Source: Stictocephala bisonia
Lineage: Eukaryota; Arthropoda; Insecta; Hemiptera; Membracidae
Direction of reading: 5' to 3'
Assembly: GCA_035578905.1 (NCBI GenBank)
Contig: JAQJVL010000808.1
Location: 62,001-126,000, forward strand
Length of the DNA stretch: 64,000 bases
Shown here: piece by piece, positions 47,848 to 59,877 of the stretch
Numbering within the stretch: position 1 is the stretch's first letter
Layout of the letters: each line of letters begins with the position of its first letter
Notes under the pieces: generated by a model
The model's database searches: none
Told to the model about the DNA's origin: nothing
The model's input: the letters and a program-made list of their open reading frames with translations, nothing else
Position numbers and translations under genes: made by a program

Positions 47848-48111
47848 ATGCGTAACGTATATGCTAGTTCGGATATTTCTTTGTATGTTGTAAGATCCAT
47901 TGTATGTATTAACCATTGCACTTTAAATCGAAAACATATTCATAATTTTAAAAAAAACATATCGTCTGGGAGTTATATTGTGATTCCTAAAGGCAGTCAA
48001 ACTCAAACAATGCAATGCCGACGTTTTTATAGTGCGGAGAGATGTTCTTGTCCACAACGCCTTCAAGAAAGACAGAATGCAACCACTGGGAAAAAATTGT
48101 TGTACCATTGA
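47848..48111 (+). pseudogene. Possible non-LTR RT C-terminal relic
   Basis: The frame contains NFKKNISSGSYIVIPKGSQT and CRRFYSAE, reminiscent of the LINE ORF2 terminus and of the frame at 21949-22152. The resemblance is weak. Confidence 0.3.
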
Positions 48112-48179
48112 TTTTACTGTACAGAGTATAGTGTTCTATGTAGGCCTATAGAAAAATCAGTGGTTGTACAATTTTAATA

Positions 48180-48380
48180 TAATTCGTTTGCCTAGAGTGA
48201 GACAGAGAAAGACAAAAAGGGCAGCGCGGCCGACTAGAGAGAGAGAGAAGATTACAAAGTGCCATGAGAGTGAGAGAGAAAGGAAGCAGTGATTAGTTGT
48301 GAGATGGGTGCGTGGCAGAAATTCTCAACTAGCGCTTTGTATCGGCAGCCGCGCTAAGTTAGTTCCGTCTGTTACAGAAG
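48180..48380. other. Purine-rich GA tract and GC-richer patch
   Basis: Repeated GAGA motifs (GACTAGAGAGAGAGAGAAG, GAGAGTGAGAGAGAAAGG) resemble GAGA-factor-type sites in insect regulatory DNA. No gene recognised. Confidence 0.35.
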
Positions 48381-48464
48381 GTCTGACTATTTCCTTATGT
48401 CTTTCCGCTTCTTATGGATGTTCGAGTATTAATTGCTTTGGTTTACACGAGTGGTGTCAGTGGA

Positions 48465-48783
48465 AACTTTGAAAATTACCAGTTTGATTCCCAAATATGT
48501 TTTTTACCATATCCCAAAAACTAGTCAAGTTAGAGACATGATGTTTTTTCTAAAATAATACACATCTTTCCTGGAAATTTAATCAAAATCGTTAGAGGCG
48601 TATTTGAGAAAATTCTAGTTTTGTTGTTTTTCCCATACAAATAAAAAAACTAAAATTTCAAAAAGTGAAAAAAAACTGATCTGGAGATATTGGCTAAATA
48701 CACCTTCATACCAAATTTCATAAAAATTGATCCATCCGTTTGATCTCCAGTGAACTGCACATACACATAGACAGACACATATA
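48465..48783 (-). repeat. Interspersed repeat family A, copy 3
   Basis: Reverse complement matches 22560-22890 (TACCAGTTTGATTCCCAAATA; GATCCATCCGTTTGATCTCC). Confidence 0.85.
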
Positions 48784-48789
48784 CTCGGA

Positions 48790-49215
48790 AGGATGTTTAC
48801 ATAGAAACTAAGACGCCTATAAAATATCGAAATTCACCATTGGTTTCCTCGTTTAATCGTATGTTATGCATTTTTAAACTTCATTATAAGCTAGAATAAT
48901 TAATTGTTATCCTTGTCGGAACAAAAAAATTCCTAAACTTTAACTAGCTTTTACATGCACCAACTGTACACTTTTATCACTAAAAAGGCCCCTTTAACCT
49001 ATCGCAATAATACGTTAATGCTCCGTTGAAAGGAATGTTTCCTATGAGTTTTATAAATTTCAGAATTTTAACCATTATGAATTTCCTTGGCTTCTTCTGG
49101 TCGTAAACTTAATTACTTGGTCACGCTGTAATCCTGATGAAACATATAGTTATGACTCATTACTTTTATATGTGTTGGTAAATGCAGTGATTTTAAATTG
49201 ATGTGAATAGATTTA
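48790..49215 (+). repeat. Repeat family E, copy 2
   Basis: Head-to-tail with copy 3. Shares CGTTTAATCGTATGTTATG, TGTCGGAACAAAAAAATTCC and TTTTATAAATTTCAGAATTTT. Confidence 0.75.
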
Positions 49216-49875
49216 CTGTCGGCGCAGAAATTATCTTCACCTGAGTTTGAATTATATTTTCTAAGAAACTAATAGACCTATAAAAAACTCCACTCATAAC
49301 CATTGCTTTCCTTGTTTAATTTTGCGTTGTGACATATAAATTTCAAAATATTATTATAAGTTTTTATAATTTTTATCATAGTTGGAACAAAAAAAGTACC
49401 GAAGTTTTAATTAATTTTCACTGTACATCAGATTTACACAGTTATTATTCAAAAACACTTTCATGTAGCGCATTTATATTTTAATAAGTGGTTGATAGGA
49501 ATGTTTCCTATAAGTTTTATAAATGTTAGAAACACTGTATATTTTGTTTCATGAAAACATAAAATTCTAAAATTTATAAAACTTGTAGGGAACATTCTTA
49601 TCAAGCACGTATTAAAATCTAAATGAAATAAATTGACGGAGTTTTTAGTAATAAAGGTGTAAATTTGATGTGCAGTTAAAACTAGTTAAAATTCCGATAC
49701 TTTTTTGTTCCAACTAAGACAACGTTATTAGAACTCATAATACAATTTTGAAATTCATATGTCACAACGCACGATTAAATAAGAAAAACCATGTTATGAT
49801 TGGAGTTTTCATAGTGCTATCAGTTCTTAGAAAACAACCTTCAAACTCGGGTGCACATAATTTCTGCGCTGACAG
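49216..49875. repeat. Repeat family E, copies 3 and 4, forming a large palindrome
   Basis: Copy 3 (about 49216-49545, plus) is mirrored by copy 4 (about 49556-49875, minus). Paired landmarks are GTCGGCGCAGAAATTAT with ATAATTTCTGCGCTGAC, and AGTTGGAACAAAAAAAGTAC with TACTTTTTTGTTCCAACTA. Arms are about 320 bp with a spacer of roughly 10 bp. Confidence 0.88.
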
Positions 49876-49893
49876 TAATCATTGTCTTTAAAA

Positions 49894-50304
49894 GTCTGCA
49901 GAGACTGTCGGCCATGTCGGTTTTAATGCCAAAAGAAAAATGTTATTTGCGAATCCATATTTTTCGTTATTTATTGACCAAAATTTGTGTATAAAGTCTC
50001 GCTATAAACGTTATCTTATTATTATCATGCATCGGGGTTACTTTTGAATACACATGCTTAGTTGTGAAAAATAGATGAAAATAAAAACTTCAAACCAAAT
50101 ATTATTTATATTTTTTTCTATAGGCTACCATTAATTAGGAATTCACAATTCCATCGAGCAATTTCATTCTTAATTAAATGCAACTTGTTTGGTAAAAAAT
50201 CCGTTTAAAAATAACTGTTTAATTTTGATACGCGTGATTGTATGTATGATTTAAAAAAAACATTGTTTTTATGAGATTAAAACCGGCCGACAGCCTCTGA
50301 AGAC
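49894..50304. mobile_element. MITE F, copy 1
   Basis: The left end GTCTGCAGAGACTGTCGGCC is inverted at the right as GTCTTCAGAGGCTGTCGGCC, both running into GGTTTTAAT. About 411 bp, no coding capacity. Related sequence at 56505-56735. Confidence 0.78.
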
Positions 50305-50310
50305 TCTTAA

Positions 50311-50486
50311 GACCTATTTTAGTGGACCATGAGTTGTTTTGCGTGTGTTTTTTATTTATTTTTTTAATTTTGTACTTTTAAGTTACACTTTTTCCGAAGT
50401 TAAATATACGAAACTTTAAATGTAGTTCTTGAAAATGTTATTTTAAACAACTTATATATCAACTTATGGCCCACTAGAATGGGCCT
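50311..50486. mobile_element. MITE G, copy 1, flanked by TTAA
   Basis: The left end GACCTATTTTAGTGGACCAT pairs with the right end, inverted, GGCCCATTCTAGTGGGCCAT. TTAA lies directly outside both ends (50307-50310 and 50487-50490), as for TTAA-target transposons. Second copy at 59700-59877. Confidence 0.72.
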
Positions 50487-50490
50487 TTAA

Positions 50491-52100
50491 AATTCATACA
50501 GCGTTCACTATAACTCATAATTACTGCAAAGTTGAAATAAAAGCATATGTTGGTCCGATAACGGTAAAATTGCATTGCTGTCTGAGGCTGTCGACTGTCC
50601 AGCGGTGGCTTGGCACTTTGTTTATTATGAGCAAGGCACAGCCTAACGTTTCCCGATTTTCCAAGGCAAGATGCGTCCTTCAATGAACACCTATCCCACA
50701 GGTCTCTACAGTCCAGGATCGGCTATGCCTCAATCACGTTATCCACGCCCATTGTCCACGCCTTGCCCATTGTGCAGTCCAGTAAATGTCGCCATATTGG
50801 CCATTACTTGCGGCAACGGCTATTGTGACAGCCTTAAACCGACTCTGATTGATTTACCGAACTATTATTAGCATCCACTACAGGCTGTCTACATAATGAT
50901 TTATGCCTCCTCGTGTACATAAGCTACTGTACTTTCAAACCAAAAATACAACAATGGAAAGGAGCGTACAAAATATTGGAGAGAAGTGGTTTAGTGTTAT
51001 GAATGAATTTTAAAAACGGCCAGGCAATATTAGTAACTTTGAGCTCATGCTAGTATTTGTATTGTATATGTATGCCAGTATGTGATTCGAATCGACCTGA
51101 TCACATTGCACCGACCTATTGGGGAGAAACCGGCAGTCACTACCAAGATGGCGTCTCGTCCCAGTACGGAGCATTGAACGAGCTGACTTGTCACAGGGCT
51201 GTATAGATTTAATACTCTGTATTAGATGACATGCACCCATAATCAGACGAATTGTAGGCCTACTTACTAAATAATTTGATAATGAAAGTGACTAACAAAA
51301 TATATAAGTAATGATTTTTGTAAATTTAATGTATTTAGATCCAATTATTTTATATCAGTAACGAGTGTGAAATAAACAGCAATTAATACAGTAAGTTGTA
51401 ATATGCTGTAGAAAATAGCGCTTAAATTTTACTATAGGCTTATAATTTGGGCATAATTTTATTCGTTGTTCTTTGGATTTATTTTATACCTTTTAAACAA
51501 TTGTTAATTTTGTTGAATGTATGTAAAATGTAAATCTGGTTGAAATAATTATAAATAATTAACATATTAATTAATAATTCACAGTTCCTTACACAATTGA
51601 ACAATGGCGTACTTCAATAAACTAATTCATATTCCTTGTCGCCAATATTTTACTTTAATATAATTTGATATTTTGGGTAGAGGAGGGTTGTTAAGTGTAG
51701 CAGCAGATGTTGCTGTTTGTGGCGTCTGTTTGTTAAGGCCTTAGGGGGTTTAAGGGACTAATTTCCCAACAAATAAACCACCACCCTGAGTGCCACCTGC
51801 ACTCCAGCTGATCGTATATAGGGATTCCAAAGTCCGCGAATGCAATCTTTGCGCGTGTAATTATTATCTTATTTATAATTGGCTGATAAAAATATATAAA
51901 TAAATATCTTCTGTAGTTTAGTTATTAAATGCGATAGTTTATTTCATGACTGCGAGGTGTCATATGCAGAAAGAAAATAATTATAAATACTAAATAAGAA
52001 CTTGATTGGCTTACATTCAATGAAAGTCAAGTCCAGAACTTTATCCTACAGCTTCCAGAATTGGCTTTCAACGCTAGTTAGCTCATCAAAATAAAAGGGA
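50491..52100. other. Intergenic DNA
   Basis: Weak GC-richer patch near 50560-50850. No gene recognised. Confidence 0.45.
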
Positions 52101-52639
52101 GAGAGTTAAAAATGGAAAACCTGACAAAAAATCTGAAGGAAATCAAATCTAAAGTACAAAGTACAATATTAATGTCCCGTCACAGAGCTAAATTCAGATA
52201 TTGCAACCATTTAAAGACAGTTATTAATAGATTATTGAATGAAGACTTGCTAACCCTCTAAAAAGAGCGCAATGGACAATCATTAAATAATTATGTGATT
52301 CATAGATTGAACGTCGACTCCGCAATCACATGATTGACCATTTGGTATTTCCCACGTATATTCCCAGCAGTTGCAGTTACAGTGCCCACACATATGCGTA
52401 AGCGACTCAATATAGTCCACTGTTGTAGGAGAGTTCGTTCCATCTACAACAGTCATAGGGCCTGATATAAAAACTTCGTCCCAAGTTAACCCTTAGTTGG
52501 TGTCTGGTGAACATTCGTTTGAATTTAACTGGGAAGCTAGTCGAAGAAGTGGTTTTCTAGATTTAAGTCACTCGACTGTTGTGGATGTCTTTCAAAATGG
52601 GTGATTGAAAGTAGATAAGACAATTTTTCAAACTCTCTG

Positions 52640-53480
52640 AGTAGTGCATTATTGTGTTGAATAGGCTACACGGAGGAGATATTTTGCATACCACTGGAAG
52701 CCAAGATGAGGGGTTACAATGAGGGAGCCGCTGATAGCCGTCCTGTTACAGTAGTTGTATATTAACCTCTCGTTCATGTGTACTGTTAAGACACACGGGA
52801 GTACAATATTCAGCAGTGGAATGAAACAGAGACGCTGGCTGTAGTATGCAAGACTTTCGGTTTGGTACCCCACGTTGATCCAGTAAGTTGCTGCAGAATG
52901 TTTGTTCCTGTTCTTACTTTAGCTGCTGTTTTCTGTACGTGATTTTTTAAACAGAAATATCGATCTAGACTGACTCTCAAGTACAGTGGATGCTCATCGC
53001 GTTTCATAATAACACCATCGACAAACATGTTCAAATTTTGATTAGCTAGTTTATTAATCAGGTGAAAGCAGGTTACTTCTTTTTTGTTGAATTGGGCTTT
53101 AGCTTCCAGATTCTAAGATAATTATTGAGCGTGGCTATATTAATCAAATGTAAGTGTTCTTTATGTTTTGCGAGAACAATATCATCAGCATATATGAATT
53201 TTCTGGACTGAATGGCGGGAATGTCGGCAGTGTATTCATTGAATAAAAGAGGAGTAGAACAGATCCTTGCAGCAGTCCATCATTCAGGTGTCTAAAAGAA
53301 ATTTCTCTCGAAGTAAACTTTAATTAACCTGTTGCTGAGGGTGGAATTCAGAAATCGCAACAATCGAGGTCATGGAATTGAGTTGTAAAATATAAATAAC
53401 AGGCTCTTTTACCAGTATGTGTCATACGCTGCTGAAAGATCTACTAATTCTACCGGTGTTTTCTTTTTCTTTTCATACCC
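52640..53480 (-). pseudogene. Non-LTR reverse transcriptase relic with intact YADD
   Basis: On the minus strand one frame reads KFIYADDIVLAKHKEHLHLI, the RT catalytic motif C (near 53180-53210). Downstream comes HPLYLRVSLDRYFCLKNHVQ and LTGSTWGTKPKVLHTTA (thumb region, 52880-53000), then SGSLIVTPHLGFQWYA. Frames are broken. It aligns in order with the plus-strand LINE at 35735, so it is the same or a sister family. Confidence 0.82.
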
Positions 53481-53519
53481 ATTCTCAGTTGAAGGTGTAA
53501 AAGAGACAATATCCCTGGG

Positions 53520-54430
53520 TATAGACTGGTCGAGGCTATCGCTCATAGAGCTTATGGTGTAACAACGTACGTGAAGATTGAAATTGATGATATGAAAACC
53601 TTACACAAAAGTGTGATGACAATTATTTTCAAACTGACAGTAAAAGTGGCTGACACTACCGTCGTGAAAGTGAACAAACCACCTAATACCTTATGGTCAG
53701 ACGCAGTACTTCCAGGTTTCGAACGCCCTGTTCTGTATTTTGGGGACTTCAATAGTCATCAAAACCAATGGGGTCACTCATCGGATGACTATAATGGAGA
53801 AGCCTAATCAAATGGGCTTAAACAACTTATTTCTTGTATTTTATCCTAAAGACATAAGTATTTTCTTCTCAGCTCGTTGGCTTCGAGGTTATTCCCCAGA
53901 CTTAAGCTTTTGTTTACGTTAGCGATCTATAAGACCCCTAAATATTAAGGAGGAGCATTCTTGGTACCTTCCCCCATTCACAACACAGGCCTGTTCTGTT
54001 ATCTATAAGAATTCAGCGTCTCGCTGTTCAAACCTTTCCACGGTCTAAATGTAACTTTAACAAAGCTGACTGGGAGGCCTTTACATCAAGGCGTGAAGAT
54101 GGCATCAGGTTCACTCCACCTTTAATAAAGAATTATGATAATTTCACTAGCTTTGTTGTTGTTCTGCGAATGAGCGTGTCCTTAGCAAATTCAACTACGG
54201 ATGTCGGATAGAGTACATGTCAGGATGGAGCAGATGGTGTAAGAATCTGTATAAAGAGTTTAAGAACACCGAAAGATCGGTAAAGAGCCAAAACAAGCCG
54301 AAATCTACCGCTCCATAGCTTTTTTAACTGTCAGATATAAGTTGCTGGAGAGGCTGATTTACAACAGAATATCACTTATTCTCAACGACAACATCCTTGT
54401 TGAATAAGCTGGTTTTAGACCTGGTTGAAA
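53520..54430 (+). pseudogene. LINE endonuclease and partial RT relic
   Basis: The frame at 53571-53807 includes VLYFGDFNSHQNQWGHSSDD, the GDFN(S)H motif of the LINE AP endonuclease, preceded by VNKPPNTLW. A linker follows (53985-54150), then a jump to RT blocks RYKLLERLIYNRISLIL (54337) and AGFRPG (54409). The part between is deleted and the frame is broken. Confidence 0.8.
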
Positions 54431-54439
54431 TTGCTGTGA

Positions 54440-54710
54440 CCGGGTACTCTTACTATAGATCCTCACAATCTCTGCCCCATTCTGGTACATATTCTTTTCT
54501 GAACCCCTAACGACACACGTCTTAGCAATGGACAAGACAAATCTGTGAATTATAATTCTTCTATAATTCTTCATTAAAGGTGGTTTGAACCTTTCAGCTT
54601 TATTAAAGTTCCATCTACTCCGGAAAAAAGATGGACAATGGGAAACTGAATCCCGTATACAGCTATCAATACATGCCTGTAAAGAAGAAAGTACTTATAT
54701 TTGTATCATC
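54440..54710 (-). pseudogene. LINE linker fragment in opposite orientation
   Basis: The minus-strand frame KNYRRIIIHRFVLSIAKTCV matches RNYDRFTSFVLSIAEACIPR of the LINE at 35735. The sequence toward 54700 covers the preceding linker. Confidence 0.7.
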
Positions 54711-54904
54711 AAATACAAGAAATAAGTTGTTAGTTTCAGCACTGTTGTCAAGGCTTCTACCATTAGTGCCATTATTGTCTTCCGGTAATAATGATTATGA
54801 CGACCTATTGGATCTAATAACTACTAAAATCCTCAACATACGGGACAGAGTGTTTAAACACTGGAAGTACTGCGTCCGACCATAGAGCATAAGGTGGTTT
54901 TTGA

Positions 54905-55120
54905 TAGACAGGGTCTTCTCAGTCATCTTTGTTAAAGTTACATCTAGACCGGCGAAAATCTTGGACAACGAGACTTTGAATTCTTACAGATATCAGAACA
55001 GGCCTGTGTTGTGAAAGGGGGAAGGTACCAAACACACTCCTCCTAATATTTAGGGGTCTCAGGGATCGTTAATATGAACAGAAGCATAAGTCTGAGGAAT
55101 AACCTCGAAGCCAACGAGCT
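54905..55120 (-). pseudogene. LINE fragment, inverted partner of 53870-54085
   Basis: The reverse complement matches 53870-54085 over about 210 bp (CTCAGCTCGTTGGCTTCGAG; GACCCCTAAATATTA.GGAGGAG; CACAACACAGGCCTGTTCTG). Together with the preceding entries this gives a head-to-head inverted pair. Confidence 0.85.
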
Positions 55121-55859
55121 GAGAAGACATTATTCATGGTACCTGAATGGTAGTTTTAAAGAATTTTACTGCCAATATAATAGGCCTACTATTATCATCT
55201 CGGCTCTAGTGTTCAGTTCAATATACTCCACAAGTTTATACCTTGCAATAACATCACTTGCAATATACTGTCTAGTTCTTCAGCATGTTTTTCTTGGAAT
55301 GCAGGGTCATCAACAATGTTTTGAGATATGACTTTACCCAAACACTCACGTTTAGATCTACTCACGTTTAGATACACTCGGACTCTCAACATTTAAATGA
55401 CAGATGTTCAAGATAGAACCTATATCTTAATTGTTCTAGTCCTCAGAAGGGGTAATTTTGTGGTTAGCAGCTGACATAGCTGAGATATCACACAATTACT
55501 ATTGTTAGTACAAAGTTATTTTACAAGTTGCTCAAGTCAGGGTGAAATTTGCCAATAAACAGTTGGGATGTCTATGGTGATACGTTCTGAGACCTATCAG
55601 TACTACTGTTTTCCGTCTAGGTATATTACAGGTTGCCCAAGAGGTCAAAAGCCCTATTTCGTTATTGAAATTCTACGAAAACTGGTGGGCTGTGAGCTAT
55701 CAGAAGTTCAAACAATTTTGTTTCTTCGGTCGATCTAAAATGTACAATCATCCTATACTCATTTGTGTTACATGTGATAATTGTTGTTACAATTTAGATC
55801 GTTTCAGTACAGAACATTGGCAAACTTGCGATATTTACTGGCTGAAGGTTATAATGTCC
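55121..55859. other. Intergenic DNA
   Basis: No gene recognised. Confidence 0.5.
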
Positions 55860-56085
55860 ACCTATCATGTTTGCCGCCGGCGCCGAGCGGGTTCAGCCCA
55901 GCCCACAACCGCCAGTCAAGCGTCAAGTTATCGGCAATAAAATTAGGAGCGTCAATCTCGGCGACCCACACCCGTCAGCTGAAATAATTACATTGACATA
56001 TCGGCTGTTGGTCCTGCTATCGTCCGCCGCTCCAGTTATAGGCTGGTCATATGTCTTAGCTTGGAGATGCCCTAGTTAAAATGCA
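55860..56085. promoter_or_regulatory. Candidate non-coding regulatory island
   Basis: GC-rich unique block containing GTTATCGGCAATAAAATTAG and CAGCTGAAATAATTACATTG, with homeodomain- and GATA-like cores. Three overlapping frames exist but none has a recognisable domain. Confidence 0.3.
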
Positions 56086-56504
56086 GAACCAATAATAGAC
56101 AGGCCACCAAAGAATGTCCCAACTGCTGCATATTGTGAATGTCAATGAACTCGCATACAAGGATTCAATAAACTCCACTTTCACTAATGGGGTTAACAAT
56201 TAAGATATAGTAATTTTAGATATTTAAATAATAGGTGTTTACTGTGCATGCTTTCTACAAACACACTTAGTAGAAAGATTGTGGTAGAAGTCTGTAAGTA
56301 TCTCTGAGCTGAGTTGACGAACTATTTCGAGTCGTTAAGGAGCCAAGTTGTAGACTTTTGAGTCTTGCCGTCCTCATATGATCAGTTTGCTGAAGCACTT
56401 GCAAGTAGGGCCACTGACACAAGATACCGAGTCTGCAAACGCTTTTGATCGAGATTGAAATTGCACTTTGGAATTGCTTTGCAAATTTGTAATTAGTTTT
56501 ATAG

Positions 56505-56735
56505 AAAAAATACAATAAATATTTAGGTTGAAGTTTTTATTTTAACTTTTTTTTATTAAAAAACTAGGCGTATCCATTCAAAATATCAAAAGCAAATCAA
56601 ATGCGCAAAATGATAACGTTTAAAATGTCACGTCATACACAACTTTTGGTCAATTAATAATGAAAAATATGGATTTGCAAATAACATTGTTCTTACGGGA
56701 TTAAAACCAACATGGCCTTTGCAGTCACTTAAATA
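56505..56735 (-). repeat. MITE F related copy 2
   Basis: Reverse complement matches 49894-50125 (GGTTTTAAT, TGTTATTTGC.AATCCATATT, TAAAAACTTCAA). The other terminus is not visible. Confidence 0.75.
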
Positions 56736-56739
56736 AACT

Positions 56740-57931
56740 GAAAAAAAAAATTAATAAGACTCTTAATAACAATCAGTTTCCCCTCAATTACTCCTTACAC
56801 TTCCCTGGGAGGGATTTCAACCCTGTTCGTACCTATCTCACGGGGCTGTTTTGGAACTATTTTGTTCTTAGTGCCATGTTCAGTATACATGAGGATGGGT
56901 CTGGAATAAATTAAGATAATGGGTGATAATTGTTAAAGAACAACATCACCAGCAAATCCCGTGATTATTGAAATACCATCGGCAAATACACAAATGTTTT
57001 AACTCATCAAGCTAGACATCATGGGACTTTACTGATTCACGCAGCTGTTGAAAGGTCCTTATCCTGCAAGAAGGAGACATCAATTTTAAATTTGTCTCTA
57101 TGGTCTTTATCGTCAGACATCATCCCATGTTCTTGCCGTTCAATAATTTAATGTTTACTATAGCAAACATATTTTGCTTTCTCAAAAATAGGTTAGGCTT
57201 TCTTACATCCAGTTGTGACATCTATCTAATTATGATGTTCATTGCAACTGAAAAATTAATGTTAAGAGTTTGTGTAGGCCTACTAACTCTGAAGACTCAT
57301 ACTTTAAGTACATTTTTAAAGAATACGCCTTAATATATAATTAATTTTTTGTACTTGTTTGCTTTATTTTTTAAGACCTAATTTTTATAATTTGTTTCGT
57401 TTTAGCTACAATTTTAACAACTAATTTTACAATTTATTTCGTGTTTGGTAACATTATTAACTCCTTTCGTAAAAAAATTATTCGACTTAATTTACAATAC
57501 AATTTGAAAATTCTTTTAGCGTTCATTCAAATTTGAAATGCTAAAATGTTGTTTAAATTCTTAGCTAACCTTTCGTTCCCATACATTTAATTCAGTACAA
57601 AACAAATGCACTGATAAACATGGACCCGTATTTGGTGTCTGATACAACAGTTAATACAAGCTTTACCTATCCCATTTGTGATAAAGTCAGATTAGTTAAG
57701 CCTATCGATGTATACTACCCTAACTAAAAGGAACTATAGGCCTACTACTCTAAAAAGAAGTTTGTTCAACTCGTGTGTTGGATTTGACTTGATAATTAAT
57801 TGATATATACAGGACGAGTTTTATGTCCTGGCACGCCTGGATGTAATTCAAACGGGTTGAGATATCAATGTGATACCTTAACATACCTGTTATAACATAA
57901 TTTTTAATTTTATCAAGTTGTTAAATATTTT
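56740..57931. other. AT-rich intergenic DNA
   Basis: No gene recognised. Confidence 0.5.
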
Positions 57932-58608
57932 GGCCCCTCTTCGTAAATGGGGGCCAACTAAACATTTTAAAATGCAAAATGTGACTCTCATGTGACTTCT
58001 CATTTTAAAGGGAATAAAAAATGAAATCCAACGATGCAAACTAGAGGTCTTTACGTTTAGTTTTACAGAGTAAAAGACGAATTTATAATAATAAAAACAT
58101 TTACTTTCTTATCCTGTTTTTCGTTACATGAGTCAACACTAACACAAATTCTTAAAACACTTACCTGTTTTAATGTAGCAGGTGTACAAACTGTTGACAG
58201 TGTGATAACCGTGTGTAAAAATTGTAAACTTTAACTAAAATTTTATAAAATTATAAACTTGTTATAGTAAACTTTTTAAAATTATAAACTTGTAAACAAT
58301 TACAACCTAAGCTACGAACTAATAAAATACAAATGAGTAGGACAAAAGAGGAAGTCAAAAGTAGATTGTTGAAACTGATAGGAACAGGGGAAATTCCAAA
58401 GCATGTTGATTCATGTGACGAAAAACAGGACAAGAAAGTAAATGTTTTTATTATTGTAAATTTGTCTTTTACTTTGTAAAACTAAACGTAAAGACCTTTA
58501 GTTTGCATAGTTAGATTTCTTTTTTTATTCCCTTTAAATTGAGAGGTCAAATGATAGGGGGTTGCATTTGAAAATGTTTAGTTGCTCCCCTTTAGAAAGG
58601 GGGGCAAC
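57932..58608. mobile_element. Foldback (long-TIR) element H
   Basis: Arms of about 205 bp at 57932-58140 and 58405-58608 are inverted copies. Paired landmarks are AGGTCTTTACGTTTAGTTTT with AAAACTAAACGTAAAGACCT, and TTTACTTTCTTATCCTGTTT with AAACAGGACAAGAAAGTAAA. Each terminus holds a small GGCCCC/GGGGCC-type hairpin. The 260-bp middle has no transposase. Confidence 0.85.
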
Positions 58609-59673
58609 TAAACATTTGTATTTATTTATTTGTATAATGTACAAAAAACGTCTTATTTGTATTTATTTTTTTAATTGTCGTTTTGTTTATTAGTTTCATC
58701 CATGTCTGAACATTGTTTATATTTTTTATTTTTCCGGCTGATTTTCATTCATATTTTTTATCTGGTTGACTTATACAACTCAGACATACGCACAGGCGTC
58801 TTGGGTTTGTAGGATTTTTTCTATTTTTTTCTTTTTTCACCTTAATTATTAATTTTATGTTTGTTTATGTCGTGTTTTTTCTCTCAAACTGAAATGCAGT
58901 GTATAAGTATAATGCAATTGTATATTTATATTGTGCTTCATTTTTATTTGTATTGTATGGTGAAAATAAGTAAGTGTTTCATTCCATCATTCACTTATTC
59001 ATCTATTCAATTTGAAAAAAGAAAATTATCTGAAGCTTGCCAAAGATTGATGTGTTTTCAATGATTCACTTTTAATAATACGCAAATAAACCAAATAGTA
59101 AGCCATGACAATATTACAAAATTAACCATAGTGAGGTCACATTGCAAACTATGAGCTTACAAATAATTTGAGAACAAATAGTTTATATTGTTCAGTTTCA
59201 AATGAACTTTTGAACATAAAAGCCAAATTAAATTATTTTTAAATGCTTTTTAAATGTTGTTTATATTTGTAGCCTATACATGTTGTAACCTAGGTCAATT
59301 TCGTCCATGTTTAATAGTTCGATAGTGGAGTCGTCATCGTTCTGTTGTTCGACTTATTTAACTTAAAGGAAACAATTATTTCACTGTTGTTCTTCCGTTT
59401 GACAATTAGGTCCTACATAATTAACTATCTTAAATCTATTCTCGATTGAACTTAAATCTAGTCATATAATTCATATATCTGTTTACATATTTTTTAATAT
59501 GTAATTTTTTTAGATTTAAATATAAAATTAAGGAGATCGTTTGCAATCTGCTAAGCTGCCGCTGGGAAGTCTGCCTTCGGAAGTCTGGCTTTTCGTCAGC
59601 GGACTAAAACATGCTTTTATATGTCAACTGTACAATTGATTGTTGTTTATTATTATAATGAGTTACAGTAGAA
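58609..59673. other. AT-rich intergenic DNA
   Basis: Nothing recognised. Confidence 0.5.
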
Positions 59674-59715
59674 CAGATTGGACCTTTAATATGGTTTTAT
59701 TAAAGGTCCAATCTG
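59674..59715. repeat. Perfect 18-bp hairpin with 6-base loop
   Basis: CAGATTGGACCTTTAATA, loop TGGTTT, TATTAAAGGTCCAATCTG. It overlaps the left end of MITE G copy 2. Confidence 0.93.
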
Positions 59716-59877
59716 GTGGACTAAAATAATTTATATTATGCGTAGATTATTTATTATTGATTTTTTAAATAATCGTCAAGCACTACATTTAAAGTTTCGC
59801 ACATTTCATTGTAAAAAATTATAAACTACTAAATTGTTTACAAATATCAACTTATAGTCCACTAAAACAGTTCTTTG
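59700..59877. mobile_element. MITE G, copy 2
   Basis: AGGTCCAATCTGGTGGACTA at the left and TATAGTCCACTAAAACAG at the right match the ends of 50311-50486. TTAA is kept on the left side (59700-59703). Confidence 0.6.
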
